DNA of 64,000 bases from Medicago truncatula (GCF_003473485.1 NC_053043.1:5404001-5468000), one strand, 5' to 3'. Positions 13,050 through 24,900 are shown, counted from the first letter of the stretch. The notes: a model not told the origin generated them from the letters alone. Translations and numbers: made by a program.

Positions 13050-13570
13050 CGAATCGATGCACACTAGAATGGTAATCAATCCACTTGACATCTACATCAA
13101 AGGTATGAAAATCTAAAGGTGGTGGTGGTATATATCTTCTATGTCCAAACTGTCGAAGGCAACTCTCAGGCAAGTAAGGAACTACTATGTCGCACCACCA
13201 AAGACAACCAACGTAAATACATGTATCATCAAATGAGATTATCTGACAATGACTCTCAAATGAATGTCATATGACATCTATGAGTTTCTAAACATCTATC
13301 AACCTCTGTATCTAATCAACCTTAAGAGCCCTCCGGTTATACTTCCACCGCATAGCTGGAGCAAAACCTCTTTATGGCTCATCACATGAAATCTAGATTT
13401 TTGCTTGATTATGAAAAGTTAGAAAATATTTATGAATCCAACTGTGTTATATAATAAAAGAAAATAGAAATAATAATAAATGAAAACTATAATAATAAGT
13501 TGAAACTATAAAAAAATTATTATAGTAAAAATAAATAATTCATCTATAACATAACTATAAAAATACCGGT
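13050..13570 (-). pseudogene. plant-mobile-domain relic, inverted copy
   Basis: On the minus strand one frame reads VVPYLPESCLRQFGHRRYIP followed by a proline run and DVDVKWIDYHSSVHRFVEG, a clear match to the PMD segment LPERCLRQFGY...DVDV.WI.YH. This frame is better kept than that of the + copy at 12140-12490, to which it is an inverted repeat. The spacer between arms is about 560 bp. Flanking AT-rich intron-like blocks and a taccggta word also match in inverted order. Confidence 0.65.
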
Positions 13571-13579
13571 AGAAGAAGA

Positions 13580-14105
13580 GTCACATATCCCCTGAGCTGC
13601 TTACAAAAGTAAATATAAAGCCATATCTCAGGTACTTGCACAATGTAACTGAAGCAACGATACCCCAATTGGAGAAATTCCTAAAAAACAGTACAATATA
13701 TATTTTGCCTCTACAAGAGTAAGTAAAATTCTTACCTGTAGAAACAGTACACCCAAATAGCAACAACATATGTATAACCTAGCAACACAGTCAAGCATTC
13801 CAATTTGAGGATACCTATCAAACAAAGTGTATAACAAGTGCAATAATTCCATCTTCATTTACAACCACTCCTGACTATAACAGTCAATCCTAATCCTCTC
13901 TGTCTCTTCCCCAACTTCACGAACACTTATCCTCAACAAGTGAAGTTTCTCCTTCTTCATTTACACATGAAGGCTGATCATAGAAATCACCTATCATTGG
14001 AATGTGAGGTAGGCGGCATGCCCCATTAGATAGTGTAATCATCATTTCACCAAATGATATGGGAAATGACGACATCTGAAGGTGCCACCTTTCCGTAATA
14101 ACAAA
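13580..14105. other. no gene seen
   Basis: Probably more of the surrounding element debris. Reading frames at 13581-13858 on the minus strand resemble no known protein. Confidence 0.4.
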
Positions 14106-14106
14106 C

Positions 14107-16905
14107 TTGATGTGTGGAGTAAGGGATAATCAAGCAATCAAAACAAAGTGTATGGAACAATTATAAATACAAGTCAAAAGTAAAAAAACAGCAAGAGAGA
14201 AAAGAAGAGAGAACACAAAAGAATTTGTTGACCCAGTTCGGTCCAAATTGACCTAGTCTGGGGGAGAGAGCAGCCCTCCGTTCCACTATATGATGAGTAA
14301 TGTTACAAAAGAGATATCAATGGGTTACAAGAATAAGTCTCCGCCTAATTCTACCCAAAGTCCCAGCCTCTTCCCGTAACCAAGAGACTCAATCCTAATA
14401 GTGTTTCCTAAGGTGAATCAACCCTCAAAACTAGGGGTGACAATATGATCCATGAGATCCATATCCATCCAATACAAAATCCATCCAATCCATCCATCAA
14501 ACAAAAAAATTTGTTAATGGATTGGATTTGATCCATCCATTAAAAACTATGGATGGATTTGATCCATCCACCTTATTTTAAAAATCCAATGGATCACCTC
14601 TTTAAATTAAAAAAAGTCCAATGGATATCTTCAAAAAATATTAATCTTTTTTATTTAAATAATTATATTTTTGATTATCACCTTATTTTTTTTAACTAAA
14701 CTATTTAAATAAAAAAGCTTATTTATGCAAAACAGCTTATTAATATCTCATTTTAAAAAACAACTTATTTATGCAAAACAACTTATTACGATCTCATTTT
14801 TAAAACAACTTATTTATAAAAAACAACTTATTATGATCTCATTTTCAAAAATAGTTTATTCATGCAAAACAGATTATTTATGCAAAACAGCTTAGTATGA
14901 TCTCATTTTCAAAAACAACTTATTCGAAACAACTTATTTATGCAAAACAGCTTATTTCGATCTCATTTTCAGTAACAGCTTATTCAAAACAGCTTAATTA
15001 TGCAAAATAGCTTATTATGATCTCATTTTCAAAAACAACTTATTCAAAACAGCTTATTACAATCTCATTTTCAAAAACGACATATTCAAAATAACTTAAT
15101 TATGCAAAACAACTTATTATGATCTCATTTTCAAAAATAGCTTATTCATGCAAAACAGCTTATTAATATCTCATTTTCAAAAATAGCTTATTCAAAACAA
15201 CTTATTTATGCAAAACAACTTATTATGATCTCATTTTCAAAAACAGCTTAATTATGCAAAACAGCTTATTATGATCTCATTTTCAAAAACAACTTATTCA
15301 AAACAGATTATTTGTGCAAAACAACTTATTACGATGTCATTTTCAGAAACAGCTTATTCAAAACAGCTTATTTATGCAAAATAGCTTATTATGATCTCAT
15401 ATTCAAAAACAGCTTATTCATAACAACTTATTTATGCAAAACAACTTATTACGATCTCATTTTAAAAACAACTTATTTATGAAAAATAGCTTATTACGAT
15501 CTCATTTTTAAAAACAGCTTATTCGAAACATCGTATAATAAGCTATTTTGCATAAATAAGCTGTTTTGAGTTGTTTCTGAAAATGAGATCGAAATAAGCT
15601 GTTTTGCATAAATAAGTTGTTTTGAATAAGCTGTTTTTGAAAATGAGATCACAATAAGCTGTTTTGCATAATTAAGCTGTTTTGAAGAAGCAGTTTTTGA
15701 AAATGAGATCATAATAAGCTATTTTGCATAAATAAGTTGTTTTGAATAAGCTGTTTCTGAAAATGAGATCGAAATAAGTTGTTTTGAATAAGCTGTTTTT
15801 GAAAATGAGATCATAATAAGCTATTTTGCATAATTAAGCTGTTTTGAATAAGCTGTTACTAAAAATGAGATCGAAATAAGTTATTTTGCATAAATAAGCT
15901 GTTTTGCATGAATAAGCTGTTTTTGAAAATGAGATCATAATAAGCAATTTTTAATAAATAAGCTGTTTTGAATAAGCTGTTTCTGAAAATGAGATCGAAA
16001 TAATCTGTTTTGCATAAATAAGCTGTTTTGAATAAGCTGTTTTTGAAAATGAGATCAAAATAAGTTGTTTTGAATAAGCTGTTTTTGAAAATGAGATCAT
16101 AATAAGTTGTTTTGCATAAATAAGCTGTTTTTCAAAAGAGATCCTAATAAGTTGTTTTGCATAAATAAGCTGTTTTTTTTTTTAAAAAGAGATCGTAATA
16201 AGTTTTTTTGATAATACACCTATCAAAAAAAATATAATACACTTTAAAAAAAAATAATTCACCTATAAAAAAAAATAATACACTTTAAAAAAAATTATAC
16301 ACTTTGATTTATGGATCGGCTGGATTATTCATTCATTAAAATCTAATAATGGATGGATTGGATGGACTTTATTCTAATTGGATGGACTGGATGGTTTTTT
16401 TTTTAAGAAAAAATAATAGTGGATTGTAATGGACTAATGGACCTTTTTTGATCCATCCATTAGGATCCAAATCCATATCCATCCAATCCATCCACTTTGC
16501 CACCCCTACTCAAAACCTAGTGTTTGTTCCAAAGAGACAAACTCTATACAAACCTTAGTTTTGTTGTTGCCTTTCTAAACCCTTGTTTCAGTCCCCTCTA
16601 TCTCTCTCAAAGTTTGCTCTGAAACAAGGTCTATATTTATAGTGAAAGTAATCCCTTAAAAAACTGAAACAAATCTTCAATAAAAATAAGTTTTATTTTT
16701 ATCTTCATTCGCACCATCGTGGCACGATTTTTCCAATGATTGCTCCAGAATTTTGCTTCAACAATCGTGACACGAAATTCTCCATCGTAGCACGATTCTC
16801 CAGAATTCTGATTTTAAGTTAACTCTCAGTGTCAATAATCTTCATACTTACTAGTCATCTAAAGTGTGCTCAATCTAGAACCTTCTAGCCAATCCTCTGT
16901 AAAAA
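14107..16905 (-). mobile_element. LTR-like segment interrupted by a foldback element
   Basis: The sequence on both sides of the 2.1-kb foldback (14107-14431 and 16509-16905) reads as one block of about 720 bp. It has a promoter-like ctataaatata word on the minus strand and moderate GC content. It resembles Copia-type LTRs of legumes, but neither clear ends nor a partner LTR were established. Treat family and borders as tentative. Confidence 0.3.
14432..16508. mobile_element. giant hAT-type foldback element built of tandem repeats
   Basis: The ends are taggggtg and cacccct(a), typical of hAT MITEs. The exact 8-bp word ctcaaaac flanks it on both sides (14424-14431 and 16509-16516). Inside the ends lies a zone of tccatccaatccatcc words. 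The core holds tandem units of roughly 60-65 bp made of the words cttattatgatctcatttt, caaaaacagcttattc and atgcaaaacagctt. From about 15530 the same units run in the opposite orientation, so the whole 2,077-bp element is close to palindromic. No protein is encoded. Confidence 0.88.
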
Positions 16906-17540
16906 AAGGGAAGTTGTTGAGAAACCATGTTATGCTACCTTTAACTCCTTTTTGATATTGTGCTTCTGCATATATTTAATTAAATAATATTTTAATATTA
17001 AAAAACAACGAAAACAATTAAAAATCATAATATATAACTAAATAAAACCAATCAAATCAAATCAGTATCACGCTTCTGTGTATATTTTGGCATTGGGCCT
17101 CTCTATGAAGGTGTGTTTGACACCGTTGTCTGCTGCTAGTTCTCTTTTAATTTATGCATTCGAGACACTGTGCAGTTGTTTTGCATGTTTCTTGGTGCTT
17201 TGTTTTGTCTTCTGGTGTGCATTTTTACTTGTCCGATTTCACGCATTTTTTTTCCTCCAAATTTGTTTGTTAGCATCATCTATTTCACTTATGCGGTCGT
17301 ATATCAAGTCTTGTTGTCAATTTCAAGTTGTTCGTTTTTGTAATTTGTCCAAGTCACTCTTGTCATAGTGTGCCTTTTAGTGTGTTTTCTACTACTGCAT
17401 ATTTTGTTTAGATTGAATTTGTGACACTTCCAGGTTAAGGTTTTAGTAGCCAGAGTGAGCATTAGCCTAACACCTTTTTTTTGTATCCTCTTAACCAATG
17501 TCACAAGGGCATTCTTTAGCATTTTCCTTCTTATTTTTTA

Positions 17541-18892
17541 GGCTTAATTGCACTTTTCCCCCCTATAGTTTGCCAATTGTGCGATTTTGCACCCCGTAGT
17601 TTAAAACGTGCGATTTTGCCCCCTATATTTTACCCTCTTTCTGATTTGATGGTCCCCCTGGCATCTGGCGCTGATGTGTCTGTTTTAATGTGCCACGTGT
17701 TTGCCACTTGTGTAAGTCAATTTAAAAAAAAAAAAAAAGAATTTTCACATTTTTAGAAAAGTTGGCACGTGACCGTTGCAAAAAGGGATAAAAATCTAAA
17801 ATCCCTAATTTCCATCCTCATTCCTCATTCCTTCGATCTTTTTCCATCAATCTTCTTCATTACATAAACATTATCAAACTAATCACTGCATTTTATATCA
17901 GAAACATACTTTTATACCAGAAAGGAATCACTGCATACACTTTTTTAAAATCTTCATTTTCATAACATTAGAAGTTCAACATTACATCATAAATTCATTA
18001 AATACATCATTAACATTACACCATAAAAATACATCAACATAATGATCACCATTAAATAAACATCTTCATTACATAAACATCAACATTACAATCACAATCA
18101 ACTGGAACATTACAATCAAACCTAAACATACAATTCCTATAACAAGTTTGTTGTTCGAATTCTGCAGTAAATCGTTTTTCTTCAGCAGAGCATTGATAAG
18201 CTTCTTCTCTCTCTCAGAACATGCTTCATCGTACCATTTGAAGAAGTTACAGACCTTGCCCATACTTTTTGTATACAGCCCGCAACCAAAAAACCTTCTA
18301 CCTGGGTTCTCTACAGTCCATGCTGTACAAAGAGGAGAATCAACACCGCATCTACACTTGAATTGTGGCCTCTTCCAACTTGATGCAGATGAAGAACTGG
18401 ATTTGGAACCAAAGGAGAACGACGAACTGGGTTTTCTATGTTCCATGATTTTGCGATGCCAACCAAAAACGATGAAATCAAACGGTTTAAATTCAGGAGA
18501 AACCGGTTCAAAAGGAAGAAGAAAGCAGATAAGAGGAATAAGGAAGAAGGAAGCGGAAAAGAGGAAGAAGGAAGAAGATTGATGGAAAAAGATCGAAGGA
18601 ATGAGGAATGAGGATGGAAATTAGGGATTTTAGATTTTTATCCCTTTTTGCAACGGTCACGTGCCAACTTTTCTAAAAATGTGAAAATTCTTTTTTTTTT
18701 TTTTTTTTTAAATTGACTTACACAAGTGGCAAACACGTGGCACATTAAAACAGACACATCAGCGCCAGATGTCAGGGGGACCATCAAATCAGAAAGGGGG
18801 TAAAATATAGGGGGCAAAATCGCACGTTTTAAACTACGGGGTGCAAAATCGCACAATTGGTAAACTATAGGGGGGAAAAGTGCAATTAAGCC
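17541..18892. mobile_element. Mutator-like element with TIRs of about 335 bp
   Basis: The left arm (17541-about 17878) starts ggcttaattgcac; the right arm (about 18556-18892) is its near-exact complement and ends gtgcaattaagcc. The 9-bp word tatttttta flanks it on each side (17532-17540 and 18893-18901), the size expected for Mutator superfamily elements. No transposase is present, so it is non-autonomous; its only gene is the GRF-type zinc-finger frame described separately. The high arm identity suggests recent movement. Confidence 0.9.
18069..18446 (-). CDS. GRF-type zinc-finger protein with C-terminal membrane segment, inside a transposon
   Basis: An open frame of 125 residues fills the space between the Mutator-like TIRs. 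After a Ser-rich start (residues 7-23) comes a GRF zinc-finger pattern: CRCG at 31-34, NPGRRFFGCG at 47-56, and CNFFKWYDE at 66-74, with Cys31, Cys33, Cys55 and Cys66 as likely zinc ligands. A charged linker follows, then one hydrophobic segment at about 101-124 that would span a membrane. GRF fingers bind nucleic acid in proteins such as APE2 and TOP3A. Small GRF plus membrane-tail proteins are, from memory, common in legume annotations, where many sit in repeats. Whether this frame is made into protein is unknown; an intact frame in a young-looking element makes it plausible. Confidence 0.7.
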   Translation of the reverse strand: MEHRKPSSSFSFGSKSSSSSASSWKRPQFKCRCGVDSPLCTAWTVENPGRRFFGCGLYTKSMGKVCNFFKWYDEACSEREKKLINALLKKNDLLQNSNNKLVIGIVCLGLIVMFQLIVIVMLMFM

Positions 18893-18904
18893 TATTTTTT
18901 ATTG

Positions 18905-19588
18905 CACACCCTCAGGTTAACGCAGATCCACCTTTGCCATATAATAAAAAGATATCATAAAGATGACCATTATAAGCAAATTTTCTTTGAATGTTCTTTT
19001 GCTATACATGTTTGGATCTCAGCTGGGATATGGTACGAAGTTCAGAATGCAACTGTTCATAGTAATTTTTTCGTCGAATCTATCTTTTATCTACTGCAAC
19101 ATTTGTCAATGAGTTATCAACAACGTTTTGTTGCACTTTGTTGGAGTTTATGGAAGCACCGTAATCTGAAAGTATGGGAAGATACTGATGAGGTTAGCGC
19201 TACTGTTGTGGATAGAGCTTGCACACTGATTGCAGACTGGGAGGACGCAGATTCCCCCCCTTCAAGCATACTACTGCACGCGCATGGACAACAGGTGCAA
19301 TCTTCCACACACCGGAAGCAATCCTTGCACCAGCACCATCCTCACACATGTGCTGTCACGCATCAGTGGATGCCACCAAGTCTTGGGAGATACAAATGCA
19401 ATATTGATGCGGCCTTTTCGAATCAATTTCAGTGGACAAGTATTGGCGTCTGCCTTCGGGATGATTCTGGAACCTTCGTGTTGGCTAAGACGTTACAGTT
19501 CCATCATCTTTATCTCGTAGTCGTTGGTGAAGCTTTGGGTCTGTTTCATGCTCTCCGGTGGCCGCAAGACATACACTTTGATTATATT
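18905..19588 (+). mobile_element. LINE ORF2 C-terminal relic, part 1 (zinc-binding region and RNase H)
   Basis: A long open frame matches the end of plant L1-type ORF2. It has YKQIFFECSFAIHVW (the zf-RVT region), then CWSLWKHRNLKVWED (usual W.IW..RN...F), then the RNase H start KCNIDAAFSNQFQWTSIGVC and the EALGLFHALRW helix. The Mutator-like element ends directly before it. At 19588 the frame is cut by a hAT element and resumes at 21697. Confidence 0.8.
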
Positions 19589-19852
19589 CAGCGGCAAAGC
19601 TAGCAATAATTCTATGAGGTGACCACATATAAAGATTTTTTTTTAAACTAAACTAACCGAGTAGGCAACAAAAATTCACATTAACTATTACTTATATAAA
19701 ATGTTCTTCATAAAATATACACTTGATTCAACAAGTACGGATTATACCAAAAAATGCGGCAATAAACTATTTTGTACCAAAAAAGCCACAGTAGAATAGC
19801 GGATTGTACCAAAAAAGCTACAACAAAAGAAATAAAAACTAATAGTGGCTAT

Positions 19853-20340
19853 TTATGAAAATTGAACTCGTCGGCCCTTCAAAGACTCAAATTCATCCAT
19901 AATTGCATCTGAGCTAAATTGACTTGCAATGTTCTTTTCAATGTAGATAACCAAGTTGTTTGAAAGAAAATCATCACTCATTTTGTTTCTTTGTTTTGTC
20001 TTGAGATTTTTCATTGATGAGAAAGCTCTCTCTGTCGTTGCTGTCGAGACTGGGTTATAAGAATAGGTTGGCATGGCCCACGTCTAAGATAGGCACGACG
20101 AATTTCATCTCTTTGATTTAGAGGAAAGTCCCAAATCATCGATCGCAATCCTGGATCTACTTCAATTTGAGAACAACTCAATTCTTCATGATAAAGTCTT
20201 TGGTGTTTTGACTCAGATTGTTTTTGTTCTTGTTCTTGAGGTGAAACATCGAGGTTGGATGCTTCAATTGGAGAGGAACTACTTGCAGCATTTGTATCCA
20301 CTCTTTTAAAGAATGTGTCAATGGTTTTCATTTTACTCAT
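19853..20340 (-). pseudogene. hAT transposase remnant: N-terminus joined to C-terminal dimerisation domain
   Basis: From 20340 the frame starts MSKMKTIDTFFKR and runs to EIRRAYLRRGPCQP, the N-terminus of TTF-type/ZMYM1-like hAT proteins. It then passes abruptly, in another frame, into VSTATTERAFSSMKNLKT and SNNLVIYIEKNIA (20074-19853), the hAT C-terminal dimerisation domain. The roughly 500-600 residues between, including the catalytic core, are missing. This is a classic internal deletion derivative and cannot make active transposase. Confidence 0.85.
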
Positions 20341-20415
20341 ACCTAAAATAATAAATCAAATAAACATAAGAATTTTTGTTGTTTAAGTCAAATGTTACAA
20401 AAAAAAAAAAAAAAG

Positions 20416-20953
20416 GCTTAAATGCTCTTTTGGTCCCTTAAGTATTTAATTGGTATCGCTTTGGTCCCTTAACTAAAAAAAAGATTGTTTGAGTACTTTA
20501 AATTTTTTTTAGTCTCGTTTTGGTCCCTTCTGTTAGGTTTCCGTTAGTTTTAATAAAAAACGTTAAGTGTGGACACGTGTCACCTTGTCATTGGCTCTGA
20601 GATTTTTTTTTTACAAAAAAAAATATATTAATTTTTTTTAATATATATATTTTATTTTTTTGTAAAAAATTCCCAGAACCAATGACAAGGTGACACTTGT
20701 CACTTTGTCATTGGCTTTGGGATTTTTTTTTAAAAATAATAATATTTTTTTTGTAAAAAAAAAACTCAGAGCCAATGACAAGGTGACACGTGTCCAGGAG
20801 TTAACCTTTTTTTAAAACCCTAACGGAAACCTAACAGAAGAGACCAAAACGAGACTAAAAAAAAACTTAAAATAATCAAACAATCTTTTTTTTAGTTAAG
20901 GGACCAAAACGATACCAATTAAATAGTTAAGAGACCAAAAAAATATTTAAGCC
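20416..20953. mobile_element. MULE-like MITE nested in the hAT element
   Basis: The ends ggcttaaatgctcttttggt and its complement at the right (finishing atatttaagcc) are long inverted repeats. The right arm also mirrors the left at tggtatcgctttggtccc and aacgttaa-type words. A central AT-rich stretch is itself a short inverted repeat around ccaatgacaaggtgacac. Runs of A flank both sides, so the target duplication is ambiguous. Confidence 0.8.
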
Positions 20954-21696
20954 AAAAAAAAAAGAACTAGAACTATACGGTATTATTGTTAACCTAATTT
21001 GTTTTTCCTAACCCAAAACTAATTTTTTATGAAATTGCTTAACTAAAACATAAAAAGGTATAAAAACCTAACTATAAAAATATAGTAACCATAAAAACTA
21101 ACCAAAATTTTAACAGCTTGTAGTGCTATCTCATATCATATATGCTAAATTCTAAAGCAAAACATTAAAAATTGGTTTCAAATTAAATGAGATTACTGTG
21201 AATTGAGATCAATCGAATCTAATTATGTTGTTTGATGTTAGTTGTTGCTGTTTAGGTCACCATGTCGTTTGTGACTCTTCTCTTCTATTCCATCGTATTG
21301 TGTAATTGTATTGTGATTGTGAAAAATGAAAAGTTAAAAAGTCATCCTTGTTTTATTAATTGTGTGATGCTGGTGGGCTGAGAGTGTGTGAGCCTACAAT
21401 TGTATTACTTTATTTGTTAAATAAACCAAATATTGTTATTATTTATTATTTATCTCTTTTGGGTGTTAATCTTTCGGTTCTTATACGACATTATCAAATA
21501 ATTTGAAGTTCGACCGGAAGTTAAATAAAGATAGAAAAAATTATTTCACTTAAAATTAAATTTGGGGTAGCTAAATATATATATTATTAGGGGTAGCTAA
21601 ATATAAAAATATACCTACTTGCTCAGAAAAATATTTTTTTTTTGGGGTAGCAAGGGCTACCTCTCCCTTGTACTACCATCCGCCCCTGATTATATT

Positions 21697-21942
21697 GATT
21701 TTGAGCTTGATTCAAAGGTTACACGGGATGCTTTCCATTTTCGCCATAGCGATGCTACAACATTTGGAAGTATCAGTACTGCTTGTAGAGAGATGTTCTC
21801 TCTTTCTTTTCCTAACTCTCGGATAGAGTTTATTGGACGATAAGCGAATTCGGGTGCTCATACTCTCGCAAGAGAAGCCGTTTTCCTAGCTAGTCCTGCT
21901 ACTTATTATGTTATCCTAAACTGTATTGAAACACTATAATTC
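21697..21942 (+). mobile_element. LINE ORF2 C-terminal relic, part 2 (end of RNase H)
   Basis: Continues the RNase H domain cut at 19588: DFELDSKVTRDAFHF, then DATTFGSISTACREMF and FPNSRIEFIGR. One stop codon follows, then the expected ANSGAHTLAREA and ASPATYYVILNCI tail. This is the usual FELDSK.VVDA...FGSI...C and AHTLAR end of plant L1-type RNase H domains. Confidence 0.8.
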
Positions 21943-21944
21943 AT

Positions 21945-24200
21945 TACAATAAAAAAATATCTACATGAAAATTCGTTGCAATAAAAAATAGAATAAAACG
22001 ATATAGTTCTAGCTCGTGTACGATACACACAGCTAGATTATCTTAATTTAAAGTTTAAGTTAACTTCATCACTCTATAGTTAGTGGACGATGTTTTTAAC
22101 CCTTTATTTATTAGGTGATTATGCTAGTTATCGTTGTAGGCGGTTATTTTCCATGATTTTCTTTAAAGTTGTAATCTCCATTTCGGTAATAAAAAAGTTG
22201 AATTCTCCAATTTTTTAAAGAAAAAAAAGTTATAATGAGAGAGGAAAACAGATTCAATTTCTGTATAAAGAAATAAACGCAGGGGTCTTTGTCTGCCACT
22301 TAAATATTAGGATATACAAATATAAGAAATTGCTTAATACCTAACTTAGTAAGTTTTCTCTCCACAATGCATGGCAAGACTGAAGTCTTTCCGAAACTTT
22401 CCACTCTGAAATGACCAACTTACTGGACCAGGTTTTCCTGCTCTAAGGTTTTCGTGCCGTTTCACGCCGGAAGAGATAATGACCATTGATTTATGATTGG
22501 AGGATTCAGATTTTAAACTGAGTTTACACGGTAAAACAATTTCGACTGTTCATTCCAATCAGACTAAATTATTGTAATTTTTTAACATTAACACCTTTTT
22601 TAGCAAAGCATTGACATCTTAATAATATGTACTTTGTGTAAAAATATAAGTATGGACTAAATTGACTGATTCATATATTTTAGATCCCACTTATTATATA
22701 TATTGTCATAATCTAGAGAAATAATTGAAGAAGAAATAAAAATTTAGGAACTAAATTGATCGAAGTATATAACTTATTCAGCTAATTAAGAAGTCTAGCT
22801 CCTTCCATTAAATCTTTCTTGACATTTTTATATAGAAAGTGATGTAATTATGATATTTTTAAGACAATTTTTTATTTTATGCATTTCTTAAACAATGCAT
22901 TCAAGACATTTGTCATCAACAAGACCCTGTTTATTTTAATTACAAAAACCATATTTTTGTTGTTGACATAAATCAGATATCAACCATGCGCAATTAAATA
23001 GACTAATTGCTCGATCGATCATTATGAAACCCAAACATGTAGCAAACTCTTGTAAATGTTTTAACATATTACATCTTAAAGGCTGGTGTAACACAAAAAC
23101 AAATGTTTGAGTCATATTAGTTCGGAAACCATCCCTGACCGTTACCAATAAAAAGACACATGATGATGAGAGAATTGAATTGAAGGGAGTAATTAACTGC
23201 GAATATAATTGCGGGTCCATCCCATCCCATCAACCTGATATGGAGTTGGTGAAAGTAAGTCAATGCACAATTAAAAGCTAAATGAAGAAAAATAGTAAAA
23301 AACAGTTAAATTCCTACTCAATACTATATTAAGCCTGGTGTTGAAATGGTCGTGCGTGCGTACAGTGGGAGGTTGGAAAAAAATGTATGCGCATTGTGAA
23401 TGCTAATAGTCATCGGTATTTCTTCAACACTCGGACTTGTTCTTCTAGATTAGTTGAAAAATTACATAATGCACCGATGATTGATGCTAACTTTTCTTCA
23501 GTGTTGTGTAAATTGTATTTCCTCTATTCCTTTTTAAGTGTTTCTTTTAGAGAAAATTTTCGTTCCTTTTTAACAGTATTAACTGCGCAAGTTTTCCCTA
23601 AAAAATAAAAACTGTAAGTTTAAAATTTTAATCATACTATGGCTGAGTCAAACTTGCTGACTTCATGAGATCACGCATTCCTCTAATTTAAGACTTTGGA
23701 GTCAACTGTGATATCATATTTCGGTCATGGCAACGTAGGTGGACATTCTTGATCATTGACATGATGATGTGAGAAAGAATTAGGGTTCATATGTCAAGAA
23801 AGAAGATGAACTTGTAGTTGTTAAAAATGAATGATTTAAGGTTTTTATTTTGTTGTTTAAAACAATCTTGTCAAAATTATATATTGTAAATTAACCAGAT
23901 AAAATATAATTTAGAGGTCATGTCATAACTGCCAAGTAGATAATCTAACAACAACATTTCCTTTCTTTACAACGAAAGTGAAACAAACTTATAAAGATAA
24001 TGATGTTTGCATTTTTATTTTTAAATGCTCAAATGGAATCTATAGATCAAACCAAAAAGTTGACAAATTTGGTAACACAAGTTTGTGACATAAGTAGAGA
24101 AATTATGATGTTGGAAGGTCCTCTGCTGTGTGCAAAAAAAAGGAAAAACAAAGAGGTAAACAAATTTAGGTAATAACAGAAAAGAAATGAAAATGATTAA
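21945..24200. other. intergenic, no gene seen
   Basis: AT-rich sequence. Short frames near 22936-23220 (-) and 23387-23608 (+) show no recognisable domain. The left end may hold a LINE 3' tail. Confidence 0.5.
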
Positions 24201-24214
24201 ACCTCCAAAAATAG

Positions 24215-24900
24215 TAATCAAAGTCGAATGTAACATATTTCGATTAGAACTACAAAAAGATTGATGCTTAATTTTCTCACATAAGTTTTGCAATTGCTCA
24301 TCCTTTTGCTGAAAAATTCGCCCCTTTCTTTCTTTCCGAATTATCCGAACTGTCAAAATCCAAATAATGCTCAAAGCCAATCGAATATGTTTCGAAAAAC
24401 TACCTATATCACCAAAATGTACGAGAAAGATAACCACAAGACAGTTTCAAAGTCTAACCAATTTGTAACCAATGACCATAATCTTCCATAAAAATAAAAT
24501 TTGACAAATAAATTATGATTTGTCTTCATTCATACTGCACCCTCCTACACAAGTTTGATCGTCATAATTAATCCCCCCATTACCACTTCCACGCTTAACC
24601 ATTAACCCCCAAACCTAAAAAATGCATCTCCACTACCGTTGCCAGTTTATTCTCACTCAAACAACATACTGAACCTAACGCGAAACGGAACCCCACCTCC
24701 CCTCAACCAAGAATCCTTCTAGAACAAAGTATTGGACACCATCACCCACCACCCTCACAAATCCTAATAAGATTTTGCTACCAAACGAATCTTGTTCCTC
24801 CTCCATAACAAAGGCGCCTCCTTCCTTCCTATAACAAGCAATTTAAACTCTATACCATGAGTCCATGACTGTCCCTTCCATCTAACTCCAGAAAAAAGAA
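24215..24900 (-). mobile_element. LINE ORF2 C-terminal relic
   Basis: On the minus strand, in order: a stretch rich in Trp/Gly ending GWWVMVSNTLF and KDSWLRG (usual VGDG..TLFW.D.WLGG), a gap, then LALSIIWILTVRIIRKERKG and RIFQQKDEQLQNLCEKIKHQ. The latter match the RVFN.K....LL..IK.KSF tail of plant L1-type LINEs. Stops and frame changes interrupt it. Confidence 0.7.

Larger units (their letters stand above)
19589..21688 (-). mobile_element. hAT-family deletion derivative (ZMYM1/TTF type) in a LINE
   Basis: The left end cagcggcaaagctag and the right end, read from outside, caggggcggatgg, are related hAT-type inverted ends. The exact 8-bp word attatatt flanks the element (19581-19588 and 21689-21696). 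Removing the element and one duplication puts the host RNase H frame back in register (HFDYI then DFELDSK). Inside are only the two ends of a transposase on the minus strand. A smaller MULE-like element is nested within (20416-20953). Confidence 0.9.

Noticed and set aside
15494-15712. 72-residue frame with repeated SFSKTA/KQLIYAKQ words
   Set aside because: Translation of the tandem repeat units in the foldback element, not a protein gene.
14700-16200. CRISPR-like or centromeric satellite array
   Set aside because: Repeats have no unique spacers and are bounded by hAT ends with an 8-bp duplication in a plant genome.
18148-18582. 144-residue + strand frame across the GRF gene and TIR
   Set aside because: Complement of the GRF zinc-finger frame; its own translation has no domain and runs into the inverted repeat.
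24021-24437. 138-residue minus-strand frame as a host gene
   Set aside because: Its first half matches the LINE ORF2 tail; the rest is AT-rich and unrelated to any family.
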